From Planctomycetota bacterium (GTDB lineage: Bacteria; Planctomycetota; B129-G9), in contig QNCA01000004.1 of assembly GCA_003644325.1 (NCBI GenBank), positions 1 to 13,835 on the forward strand: a stretch of DNA of 13,835 bases, in the 5' to 3' direction. Positions 1-6,757 of this stretch are shown here, piece after piece. Each line of letters starts with the position of its first letter. Position 1 is the stretch's first letter. Below the pieces are notes generated by a model. That model saw only the letters and a program-made list of their open reading frames with translations. It was not told the DNA's origin and did not search any database. Made by a program: the position numbers and the translations under genes.

Positions 1-274
1 TGAGCGACGCGGGGCGGGCATATCTGAGGAAGTCATCCAGAATGTCGCGCAGGCGCTGTGCCTCCTGTTTGAGGATTGCCATCTTCTGGAGCAGGCGCCG
101 CTCCCTCGGCGTAGAGGCCTCCTGCCACTCCTCCTGCAGCAGTTGCAGATTCATGTAGATTACGTTCAGGGGGTTTTTGATTTCATGAGCGAGTTTCCCC
201 GCCATGACCGCGATGGAGTCCATATTGTTATCGACAGCCGAAATCGAGTGATTGGTTTTTTTCTCTGCTTTCAT
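1..274 (-). CDS. Sensor histidine kinase, N-terminal part (runs off the left edge)
   Basis: This is the first ~91 codons of a two-component histidine kinase; the catalytic ATPase domain lies outside the window. The reverse strand reads a short polar N-terminus (MKAEKKTNHSISAVDNN) and then a HisKA dimerisation helix with the H-box AHEIKNPLN. His30 (counting from the ATG at 274) is the predicted phosphorylated residue. The helix continues through NLQLLQEEW and a second Leu/Arg-rich helix ending FLRYARPAS, which is usual for HisKA. No membrane segment or sensor domain precedes the H-box, so this part is soluble and cytoplasmic; any input must come from partners or from the missing part. The start is uncertain. 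An in-frame ATG at 289 and a TTG at 301 are alternatives, and none has a strong Shine-Dalgarno. The signal it senses and its partner regulator cannot be told from here. Confidence 0.85.
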   Translation of the reverse strand, partial: MKAEKKTNHSISAVDNNMDSIAVMAGKLAHEIKNPLNVIYMNLQLLQEEWQEASTPRERRLLQKMAILKQEAQRLRDILDDFLRYARPASL

Positions 275-338
275 TTCCGCGCGCCGCATGTAGCGTAACA
301 AGACAACAAACCTCGCCGGCCGACAAAGAGTCCCTCGC

Positions 339-367
339 ATTATAGCACGTTTCTCGCGCAATTGCCA
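339..367 (-). promoter_or_regulatory. Promoter for the histidine kinase gene
   Basis: On the minus strand there is an extended -10 (TGC followed by TATAAT, 339-347) and, after a 17 bp spacer, a weak -35 (TGGCAA, 362-367; 3 of 6 matches). It points at the kinase gene about 50-65 bp downstream. The -10 is a perfect consensus with the TGn extension, which can offset a weak -35. An in-frame ATG at 340 overlaps the -10 box and is therefore an unlikely start. Confidence 0.55.
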
Positions 368-424
368 CGGCATCAAGGGGAGCGCGCAGGGACCGTTGGG
401 GGTGTCGGGATTTCCCGGGGGATG

Positions 425-452
425 TTGACTTTGGACGGCGCCGTTATATACT
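425..452 (+). promoter_or_regulatory. Promoter for the membrane/TPR gene
   Basis: TTGACT (425-430) and TATACT (447-452) are separated by 16 bp, each with 5 of 6 matches to the sigma70 consensus. The expected transcription start near 459 gives a 30 nt leader, with a strong Shine-Dalgarno (AGGAGGAG, 473-480) 8 nt before the ATG at 489. It is back to back with the minus-strand promoter at 339-367. Confidence 0.65.
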
Positions 453-488
453 GTCAAGCGCCTGCTTACGTGAGGAGGAGCGGATTCC

Positions 489-1007
489 ATGAAGTGGATA
501 ATGCTGGCTTTTTCGCCCGTACCCGGGCTGGCGCAGTTTCTCGGCGGCCGCAACTCGCGCGGCTTTGTGTTGATGGCTCTGGGCATGGCCGGATTGAACG
601 GCGTGGCCGTGCTGGGACCCGGGCTGCGGCCCGAGAGCGCGAGCCTGGTGGTCGTCGTACTGGCGTGGGCGGCGCTCGCCGGGGCGATGGGTGCAAGCGT
701 ACTGGACACGGTGCGCCATGTAATACTGCTGGACAGGGACAAACTGGCCCGCGAAAAGCGGCGACTGCTGGAGAAAGGCATTGAGTGTTACCTCCGGCGG
801 GATGTCGAGACCGCGGCGCTTCACTTCAGCGCATTGGTGAACCTGGACCCGCAGGATGCGGATTCCAGGATATACCTGGCCTCATCACTGCGCGAGAAGG
901 GCGATACCGCCGGGGCGAGGAAGAACTTCAAGCGGGCCGCGGCCCTGAACTCGGCCAAGTGGTCATGGGAGGCGGGCGAGGCGTTGCGCGAGTTGAGCGA
1001 AAAATAG
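489..1007 (+). CDS. Small membrane protein with a C-terminal TPR region
   Basis: A 172-residue protein of unknown role. The N-terminal third is hydrophobic. It opens with a PGLAQF...G...G pattern like that of TM2/DUF5683-type membrane proteins, then has membrane spans at about residues 25-44 and 51-76. A charged linker (RDKLAREKRRLLEKG) leads into a helical region, residues ~92-155. Its spacing (GIECYLRRDVETAALHF, LVNLDPQDADSRIYLAS, REKGDTAGARKNFKRAAAL) is that of about two tetratricopeptide repeats. TPRs usually mediate protein contacts, so a membrane-anchored scaffold is plausible, but no partner is visible. The start is well supported by AGGAGGAG 8 nt upstream and its own promoter. It is a single-gene unit: the kinase gene diverges from it and the next gene converges on it. 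No specific function is assigned. Confidence 0.85.
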   Translation: MKWIMLAFSPVPGLAQFLGGRNSRGFVLMALGMAGLNGVAVLGPGLRPESASLVVVVLAWAALAGAMGASVLDTVRHVILLDRDKLAREKRRLLEKGIECYLRRDVETAALHFSALVNLDPQDADSRIYLASSLREKGDTAGARKNFKRAAALNSAKWSWEAGEALRELSEK

Positions 1008-1014
1008 AAAACGG

Positions 1015-1059
1015 GTAGCGCAAATGATGCCGCTCCCCGTCGGTGTCGGATGGCGCTAC
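1015..1059. terminator. Inverted repeat between converging genes, possible terminator
   Basis: GTAGCGC (1015-1021) and GCGCTAC (1053-1059) are perfect complements around a 31 nt loop. They lie in the 55 bp between the stop of the TPR gene (1007) and the stop of the converging gene (1063). The position suits a bidirectional terminator, but no T tract follows on either strand and the loop is long. Confidence 0.3.
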
Positions 1060-1062
1060 ACG

Positions 1063-2826
1063 CTACGGCGCGAGCGCCTTGAGCAGCATGCCGTCGTTGT
1101 CCACTTTTAATCCCGCCAAGACCGAGGGAAAATATTTCTTGAGAAGGTCGACGGGAAAGAGGGTCGGCTGCGCATTCTTCTCGCCGTGCTCGCGTGATTC
1201 CTCGTCGAAGGGCGCTCCGAAATCCCGCTGCGCGAGATTTTTAACGAGGCTGTTGACCATTTCGAAGAATCTCGCAAGATTTATGTAACCCACTGCTGTA
1301 ATATCGCCCTCGATTTTTCGACGTGCCCTGCGGTATTTTTCGCTGTTGACCAGCAGCGGCCTGTCGCCTTTCAGGGTCTTGATTACTTCCTTGATGGCGG
1401 TGTCGCTGGATCCGATGAGCCAGTATTTCCGCGTGAAGCAGAAGAACACACTCTCTCCGCTGCCAAGAATCTTGTACCCCCTGTAGGGTGCTTCCTCCAT
1501 TTCGCCGCCGCCGTGAGCAATGGCCGCCCTGATAAACTTTTCTACCCGGTCCCTGTCCTTGATTTGAACGGCCAGCACGACCCCCAGCGGCACGCCGGAC
1601 GTCAGGTCGATGGCGGCGTCCGGAATAATCACGACCGCCTCGGTACCGATGTTTGCCAGCAGATCCTTGTCGAGACTCAGTTTGCTTTCTTTTTCAAATT
1701 CCTTCAGCGCATCCATGCTTTCCTTGTAAGAATCTTCGTCAAAGAGTCTTGCGGACTGCTTGTAGAAGCCCCAGCAGTCCAGGGGGTTGATCGTGCCCGC
1801 GATCGCCGTAAGCGCGTCCCTTTTCACCAGTTCCATGCAGTTGAACCGCGCGCGACCGTTGCGAAAGAGTTGGAAGAGGGGCGAGTTTGTCGCCGGAGTA
1901 TAAACATAGAGTTCTAGGGCCAGTCGGCTTTCGGCTGCCACACCGCCCAGTCCGACCGCCTTCGCGTCGCCAAGCCGGATAAACTCGAACGCCCGCTTGC
2001 CCATCTCGTCCTCGAACATTTCCTTCTCGTACTTCTTGAAAATGGCTTCGAGGTTCATAAAGCCGGTGATTACGCGGTCCCTGCTCAGGTTCTCGAGGGT
2101 CTTCTTGTAAAGGCGGCTCCGGGCGAGCGATTCGACCTCTTCGCCCTTCATCAGCCGGATGATTTTTTTCGCCTCGCTCAGCGAGGAGGTGACAACGTAC
2201 TTGCCGTCGATCTCGAAGAAACACGCTTCCTTGAAATCACCGCCGTCTTCAGACTTGTAATGTTTGATTTTGACTTTCTTGTAGTCCACTATCTGCCTGG
2301 TGATGTTTTCTTCTTTTGCGGCTTCCTCCTGGGCGAATTTAATGATTTTCCGCGCGGCCTTCTTCGCGTCGTCCGTCAGGAACTCCGCGATGATTCCTCC
2401 CGTCACAATCTCCTCTTCATACTCGTATTCACCGGATTCCTCGTCAGTGACCTTAACCTTCTTCGTCTCGATGTCACTTATCCATAAAGCGAGGCGCGAA
2501 TGGGCCAGTTTCCACGCCTCTTCCCGGCTGACCGGGGCCTCCCTGTCTCCCGGTTCCAGGATGTCGGCCTTTTCCATGGCCCGTTCCATGAACTTTATTA
2601 CTTCTTCCTCCTGGAGGAATTTATGCAGGGCGGACTTGCGGTAGTTGGCCTCTACATCTTTGGAAAAGTCCCACGATGCGTACATCATGGCGTCCGCCGG
2701 TACGCACTCGGCAAGGTCTCCGGTGTGCGCCATCGCCGGCAAAGCCGCCGCACACAAGAAAAACGTGATGGACAATACGCCCGCGATACGTAACGGCGGC
2801 GACTCTCTGCCTGTTTCGGTCTTCAT
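1063..2826 (-). CDS. Exported DUF3352-like protein, paralogue A
   Basis: A 587-residue exported protein of unknown function. The ATG at 2826 is preferred over one nine codons upstream because GAGGAA lies ~6 nt before it. The signal peptide has a late hydrophobic core (IAGVLSITFFLCAAALPAMA) with likely cleavage before HTGDLAE. The mature N-terminus (AECVPADAMMYASWD) has the 'VP.D...Y' pattern seen at the start of DUF3352-type proteins, which are built from repeated alpha/beta units. It aligns over nearly its full length with the next gene upstream in the operon (2962-4863). Shared landmarks are NGRARF, KDLLANIG, an IKDRDRVEKF segment and the ending GMLLKALAP. A highly charged stretch (VTDEESGEYEYEEE) sits in the first third. 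It is probably last in an operon with the paralogue and the protease. The family name is recognised by pattern only, and I cannot name a substrate. Confidence 0.8.
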   Translation of the reverse strand: MKTETGRESPPLRIAGVLSITFFLCAAALPAMAHTGDLAECVPADAMMYASWDFSKDVEANYRKSALHKFLQEEEVIKFMERAMEKADILEPGDREAPVSREEAWKLAHSRLALWISDIETKKVKVTDEESGEYEYEEEIVTGGIIAEFLTDDAKKAARKIIKFAQEEAAKEENITRQIVDYKKVKIKHYKSEDGGDFKEACFFEIDGKYVVTSSLSEAKKIIRLMKGEEVESLARSRLYKKTLENLSRDRVITGFMNLEAIFKKYEKEMFEDEMGKRAFEFIRLGDAKAVGLGGVAAESRLALELYVYTPATNSPLFQLFRNGRARFNCMELVKRDALTAIAGTINPLDCWGFYKQSARLFDEDSYKESMDALKEFEKESKLSLDKDLLANIGTEAVVIIPDAAIDLTSGVPLGVVLAVQIKDRDRVEKFIRAAIAHGGGEMEEAPYRGYKILGSGESVFFCFTRKYWLIGSSDTAIKEVIKTLKGDRPLLVNSEKYRRARRKIEGDITAVGYINLARFFEMVNSLVKNLAQRDFGAPFDEESREHGEKNAQPTLFPVDLLKKYFPSVLAGLKVDNDGMLLKALAP

Positions 2827-2951
2827 GGTTGTTTCCTCATACGACGGAATCAAGACACATTTCCCGACCGCCCGCCTCTGACCGCCGGACGGCGCGAGCG
2901 CGGGCGATCGGGATATCGGTGTTCAATCAAGGCCCTGCCCGGGTGATATAT

Positions 2952-2965
2952 CTGAGCGAACTCAG
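2952..2965 (-). other. UUCG tetraloop hairpin over the stop codon of paralogue B
   Basis: The minus-strand transcript reads CTGAG-TTCG-CTCAG, a perfect 5 bp stem with the very stable UUCG loop. The TGA stop of the upstream gene lies inside the 5' arm (2962-2964). No U tract follows (the next bases are ATATATC), so it is more likely a 3'-end stability element or partial terminator than a full terminator. It sits in the 135 bp gap between the two paralogues, where I see no convincing internal promoter. Confidence 0.4.
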
Positions 2966-4863
2966 GGCATCGCGAATTTGAGCATCAGGCCCTCTTTGTC
3001 CCCGTGGACCGACATGTACGTTCCCGGGAAGTGGTCGGAAAATAACTTCCAGAACCTGGAGACCGTCTCCATCATCTTCATGGGGTCCGGCATTTCGGGG
3101 ACTTCCGGCATCTCTTCTTCCTCCTCCCATTCCTCTTTTTCATCCCCTGTCGTGCCACCCTCGTCGAAGCCGGTCGGCGCCTCCTCCGCGTCATCCATGT
3201 CTTCCATGTCATCAGGCATATCGGGCATGGGCGTGGGAGGCCGCATCATGCCCGGCATCATTTTTCCCAGGCTCTCTAACAGATTGCCGTATTCCTTGTA
3301 ATTGAGGAAGAAGAGGAACGACGGCTCGCCGCCAAGCATTTTCATGGCCTTCTTGTAATGGTCCGTGTCGACAACCTTGCCGCCTTCGCCATCCATCGTG
3401 TCGAGCACGCCCTCGAGTGTGCGGGCGCAGTTGGCCGCCATGAAGTATTTGCCGGTTATGCAAACTGCTCCTTTCGGCAGGACCTGGATTTCGTGTTTCT
3501 TCTCGCCGTATTTCCGGACTTCGGGTTTTATCTTTTCGCTCTTGCAGATCGCCTTGTACGCCTTTTCAAACTTGTCCCTGTCCTTCAGTTCTATAATCAC
3601 AGCCAGGGGCACCGGGAGTTCTTTGACATCTAGCTGTAGCGTGGCGCTGGTCATCACCAGCGTAACTTCCCCGCCCAGCGAAGCCAGCAGGTCGTCCTTT
3701 ATCTTGAACCCCGCTTCTTTTTCCGCTTCCGCGATATTTTCGAGCGCTTCCTTGTAGGCATCCGCGTCGGCGGCCTTCACCATTGCCAGGAAATCGTCAT
3801 ACAGTTTGGCCGGATTCAGGGAAACGGAAATGAAACCCAGTGCGTTCTTGCCGACGCCGTTGAGCGTGGCAAACTTTGCCCGGCCATACTGGAACGGCTT
3901 GAGCAGGGCGAACTTCCCGTCAGGGCAATACATGTAAAATTGTGACACGGCGCCGTTCTCATCGACCCAGCCGGACCCGCCGATGGCCTGCAGGCTTTCC
4001 AACTGGATTATCTTCAGCGCCGTTTCGGCGTCCTTGTCTCTTTTCATCATCCCGCCAAAGCGCGACAACGTTTCCTTCATGTTGAAGAACATGGTGCTCA
4101 TGCGCTTGTCGCCGAGTTTCGCCATGGTCTTGATGTACAGGTCGTTCTTTGCCAGGGAATTTTTGCCGTTGCCGTTGATGCATCCGATGATTTCCGCGGC
4201 AAAGGCCTTGCTCGTGCTCAGCACCGTGATATCCCCCTTTTCAAATACCAGGATGCCATCGAGCATGGGCGGGACCGATGGGTCAGTTGGTTTGTAGAAC
4301 GTGGCGGCCGTATCGACTATCTTGAGCGACGCCTTTTTGAGCGCGGGCTTCTCCCCTTCGGACAGCACGTTCAGTAATTTCTCCATCTTTCCCCATACGG
4401 CCTTGACGTCGCCGTTGGACTTGTCGAGGTAAACGGCGACGTTTACCCGCGGCATCATCGGCATCTTCATGCCGCCCGGCATGTCTCCCGCGTCCTTGGG
4501 CATCTTCACCTGTATCATCTTTACATCAAGTGCCAGGGCAACCCCGCCGAGTTGAAGCGCGAACAGGTCTTTCCATGTCAGGCCCGACTTGGCGAAGATT
4601 TCTTTGACCTCGCCAAGTTCCATCGGGACAGATTCAAACATCTCTTCCAGCAGTTTCACCACTTCTTCATTTTGTGAAAACTTGTAGGCTTCCGACTTTT
4701 TTGTCGCGGTCACATATTCTTTTGAGTAGGGCATGCCGGCATAGAACAGGCAGTCGCCGGGCACATACTCGGCGAAGTCAGGTACCTCGGCCCGTGCGTC
4801 GGATGCCGCGAGGCACGCAATAACGGCGCTCAATACTATCAGTGTCAATCTGCGGTTCTCCAT
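2962..4863 (-). CDS. Exported DUF3352-like protein, paralogue B, with an acidic Met/Pro-rich insert
   Basis: A 633-residue exported protein of unknown function, paralogous to the 1063-2826 gene. The ATG at 4863 has AAGGAG 6 nt upstream and is followed directly by a signal peptide (MENRRLTLIVLSAVIACLAA..ARA, cleavage before EVPDF). An ATG 16 codons further up would add a non-signal extension and is rejected. The mature start (FAEYVPGDCLFYAG) matches paralogue A. Later blocks also match: YGRAKF for NGRARF, DDLLASLGGE for KDLLANIGTE, ELKDRDKFEKAYKAI for QIKDRDRVEKFIRAAI, and the ending GLMLKFAMP. The chief difference is an insert at residues ~535-600 rich in Met, Pro, Asp and Glu, including a run of acidic residues (EEWEEEEE); paralogue A has an unrelated, shorter stretch there. 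It likely acts in the periplasm or at the cell surface. It is second in the presumed operon, 83 bp after the protease. Confidence 0.8.
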   Translation of the reverse strand: MENRRLTLIVLSAVIACLAASDARAEVPDFAEYVPGDCLFYAGMPYSKEYVTATKKSEAYKFSQNEEVVKLLEEMFESVPMELGEVKEIFAKSGLTWKDLFALQLGGVALALDVKMIQVKMPKDAGDMPGGMKMPMMPRVNVAVYLDKSNGDVKAVWGKMEKLLNVLSEGEKPALKKASLKIVDTAATFYKPTDPSVPPMLDGILVFEKGDITVLSTSKAFAAEIIGCINGNGKNSLAKNDLYIKTMAKLGDKRMSTMFFNMKETLSRFGGMMKRDKDAETALKIIQLESLQAIGGSGWVDENGAVSQFYMYCPDGKFALLKPFQYGRAKFATLNGVGKNALGFISVSLNPAKLYDDFLAMVKAADADAYKEALENIAEAEKEAGFKIKDDLLASLGGEVTLVMTSATLQLDVKELPVPLAVIIELKDRDKFEKAYKAICKSEKIKPEVRKYGEKKHEIQVLPKGAVCITGKYFMAANCARTLEGVLDTMDGEGGKVVDTDHYKKAMKMLGGEPSFLFFLNYKEYGNLLESLGKMMPGMMRPPTPMPDMPDDMEDMDDAEEAPTGFDEGGTTGDEKEEWEEEEEMPEVPEMPDPMKMMETVSRFWKLFSDHFPGTYMSVHGDKEGLMLKFAMP

Positions 4864-4946
4864 CGCTTGCTCCTTAAAAAGTGAATAGAAAGAGGCCAGG
4901 CAATTACTCAAGTTGACCGGGTTTTCGCTGTCATCGGCGGCCGTCG

Positions 4947-6080
4947 CTAATCGCCTCCGTTTGATTCTTCGCTCTTGCCGTTTCCGGCATCGCCCTCCGG
5001 GTGGCCGTCTTCTGCCTTTTCCGGTTCGGTTTTGCCCGGGGATTCTCCGTTCTCCACGGCGGGCTTCCTGCGGGGCGGGTTCAGGTATCTTATCCCGCCC
5101 TCCGCGGCCTCGGAATGCGCGAACGCGTCGCGGTTCTTCAGGAATTCTATTATATATACCGGCGGCAAGGCAAATGCTATCCCTTCCTGGTAAAACGCCT
5201 TCAGCGTTACGATGCCTATCACGTGGCCTTTGGCATTGAACAGCGGCCCGCCGCTGTTGCCCGGGTTGACCGCGGCGGTCGTCTGGATGTAGGGCAGCCC
5301 CGTAATGTTTCGCGCCCGCGAACTTACTATCCCCTCGGAGACGGTGCGGTTAAGCACCTCTCTCCCCAGGCCGGGATTGCCTATCGCAAATACGGCATCG
5401 CCCTTTTTCACAAAATCCATCCTGCCGAACGTCACCGGCTTGAGTTCAAAGCCCTTCTCTCGGATGCTCTTCATGTGGCCCTCGCGGAACTTCAGCAGGG
5501 CCACGTCGAAATAACCGTTGTTCGCCAGGATTTCCACATCCCTCAGTTCCAGTTTCTCTATGCCGTCTTTCTTCTTTTGAAACAGCGTCACGTTTATTTT
5601 CCCGCCGCCTCCGATGACGTGGTTGTTGGTGACGATGTAGCCTTCCTCGTGGATGACGAACCCCGAGCCCCAGCCCGAACCCGAAGAGACCACCACCACC
5701 GAGTCGTTAAACCGCTCCACCACCTGGGTGGCCGTCATGTCCGCGGTGGATTCGTGCATCTCGCGGGTGGCCGCCTTATAGAGCGCCTCTTGGGGCGGGG
5801 ATGTCTCCTCGACCGCTGCGGCGTCTTCCCCCGCACCGGCCTCGGGGGGCTTTGGCGAACTTTCAGGCGGCTGTTCGCCGTCACCAACTTGCATGGCGCT
5901 GATATCGGCCTTCGGTATCCGCAATATCATGTAGCCCAAGTCCACGAACACGCTCTCGTCGTTCTCTTTCAGGATTGCCGCCTCGATTTTGCAGCCGTTC
6001 TTGAGACTGATGTGGGTTGCCCCCGCCGTGCCGGCTGCAGGCAAAACTATCAGAAGTGCAAAAAGCAATGCGCGTTTCAA
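4947..6080 (-). CDS. Secreted trypsin-like serine protease (S1C, DegP/HtrA-like), no PDZ domain
   Basis: A 377-residue exported protease. The start is TTG at 6080: AAAGGAG lies exactly 6 nt upstream, and the codons that follow make a clean signal peptide (MKRALLFALLIVLPAAGTAGA). An ATG 37 codons further up lacks these features. Residues ~23-65 form a small beta-rich module (ISLKNGCKIEAAIL...ILRIPKADISAM), followed by a Pro/Glu/Ala linker (~66-98). The protease domain spans ~115-320, with the triad His154 (TNNHV), Asp192 (FDVALLKF) and Ser276 (NPGNSGGPL), so it should be active. HtrA proteins normally carry one or two PDZ domains. Here the domain is followed instead by a ~40-residue Gly/Glu/Lys/Pro tail without visible fold. 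It probably cleaves misfolded or specific periplasmic proteins. It is first in a presumed operon with two DUF3352-like exported proteins, which might be substrates or partners (inference). Confidence 0.92.
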   Translation of the reverse strand: MKRALLFALLIVLPAAGTAGATHISLKNGCKIEAAILKENDESVFVDLGYMILRIPKADISAMQVGDGEQPPESSPKPPEAGAGEDAAAVEETSPPQEALYKAATREMHESTADMTATQVVERFNDSVVVVSSGSGWGSGFVIHEEGYIVTNNHVIGGGGKINVTLFQKKKDGIEKLELRDVEILANNGYFDVALLKFREGHMKSIREKGFELKPVTFGRMDFVKKGDAVFAIGNPGLGREVLNRTVSEGIVSSRARNITGLPYIQTTAAVNPGNSGGPLFNAKGHVIGIVTLKAFYQEGIAFALPPVYIIEFLKNRDAFAHSEAAEGGIRYLNPPRRKPAVENGESPGKTEPEKAEDGHPEGDAGNGKSEESNGGD

Positions 6081-6210
6081 CTCGTTCTCCTTTCGTAGAG
6101 CGCTGTTCTTGCCGCCGCTCTTTGAAGCCGACGGGCACCCGCGTCTCTGCCATGACGTAGAGGATGCCGTCCTTCCGCATGGCAATTGCAACGAGGCAGG
6201 CGGGAGGCAA
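5881..6210 (-). CDS. Possible upstream ORF overlapping the protease start (uncertain)
   Basis: A TTG at 6210 is preceded by AGGAG (6217-6221) at a 6 nt spacing, only a few bases after the predicted transcription start. The frame stays open for 109 codons and overlaps the first ~200 bp of the protease in another frame. In the part before the protease start, 21 of 24 codons from the in-frame ATG at 6180 end in G or C. That looks like coding DNA of this genome; the protease frame over the same bases looks less biased. The peptide there reads MRKDGILYVMAETRVPVGF. After 6080 the frame is a shadow of the protease and shows no features of its own. It could be a regulatory leader ORF, a relic of an older gene, or chance. 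I recognise no family. Confidence 0.25.
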   Translation of the reverse strand: MPPACLVAIAMRKDGILYVMAETRVPVGFKERRQEQRSTKGERVETRIAFCTSDSFACSRHGGGNPHQSQERLQNRGGNPERERRERVRGLGLHDIADTEGRYQRHASW

Positions 6211-6233
6211 TACTTTCTCCTGCCCGCCGCTAC

Positions 6234-6262
6234 ATTTTACGCTGGGGCGGGCGTATATTCAA
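6234..6262 (-). promoter_or_regulatory. Promoter for the protease operon
   Basis: On the minus strand TTGAAT (6257-6262, 4 of 6) and TAAAAT (6234-6239, 5 of 6) are separated by 17 bp. The expected transcription start near 6227 leaves a leader of about 147 nt before the protease TTG. The start of that leader can fold in two exclusive ways, since the arms at 6195-6204 are complementary to 6219-6228. Either fold would partly cover the Shine-Dalgarno of the upstream ORF. Confidence 0.6.
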
Positions 6263-6690
6263 ACGAAATGTCCTCTGGGGAAGGGTGCGGGGTGTGCGTG
6301 AAGTTTGGGGGTAATCCGCGCTTCCCACAAGAGGGGTGACTTTTTATAACGGACTGTATCACGAAAAGGCTTGAGTTTCAGGCATCCAGCCGAAGGAATT
6401 TTGTCGCTCCGACGAGTCGGGGCGGAACCATCTCGACTGATGCCGGCGTTACCCTGCTTCGCCGCCGGTTTTACAGACCACCGCAACCCGGATAGAGTCG
6501 GGCATTTCGTGCGTGATCTCGTCTCTCAATGGAGCATCAGCAACGCCGACGCGGACTTTATGTATCCCGATCCCTCGTCGGAGGCCACGTAAGAAGACCA
6601 CGCCGGCAGACCCTAACGCCCTGCGGAACATGGCGCTGGAAGCCTCCGCCGACCCTGTCCGCTCCTTCCGCACATAAAAAAAACATTATT
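6263..6690. other. Gene-free stretch with two inverted repeats
   Basis: I can support no gene here. Short open frames exist on both strands (for example 6371-6592 plus and 6449-6673 minus), but none has a Shine-Dalgarno or a recognisable motif. Two inverted repeats are visible. One is GCTCCGAC / GTCGGGGC (6406-6413 and 6416-6423, one G-T pair, 2 nt between arms). The other is CCGGCG / CGCCGG (6443-6448 and 6463-6468), followed by TTTT, which could be a weak plus-strand terminator. It may hold a decayed gene or a dispersed repeat, which a comparison with the rest of the genome would show. Confidence 0.4.
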
Positions 6691-6691
6691 G

Positions 6692-6723
6692 TTAACCAAA
6701 TCTTAACGTGAGGATATTATAAT
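6692..6723 (+). promoter_or_regulatory. Pho-box promoter of phoB-phoR
   Basis: Two TTAAC half-sites (6692-6696 and 6703-6707) are spaced 11 bp start to start with CAAATC between them. After exactly 10 bp comes a perfect -10, TATAAT (6718-6723). There is no good -35, as expected for a PhoB-activated promoter where the direct repeat replaces it. The same layout occurs before the porin and pstS. The likely transcription start is near 6730, which implies phoB autoregulation. Confidence 0.75.
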
Positions 6724-6757
6724 GATTGGAGAAAAGTGTATCTTATCAGGAGGACCG

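Noticed and set aside
444..824. Minus-strand frame opposite the membrane/TPR gene
   Set aside because: The plus-strand gene has a near-consensus promoter, AGGAGGAG and clear membrane spans; the opposite frame has none of these.
5001..6098. A 365-codon open frame on the plus strand
   Set aside because: It lies opposite the protease gene, has no Shine-Dalgarno or domain pattern, and its residues (many His, Arg, Val, Leu) are typical of antisense shadows in GC-rich DNA. The protease triad on the minus strand settles the matter.
6371..6673. Overlapping open frames on both strands (73 and 74 codons) as possible small genes
   Set aside because: No Shine-Dalgarno, no promoter and no recognised motif. 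Codon endings on the minus frame are only moderately biased, so I left the region as gene-free.
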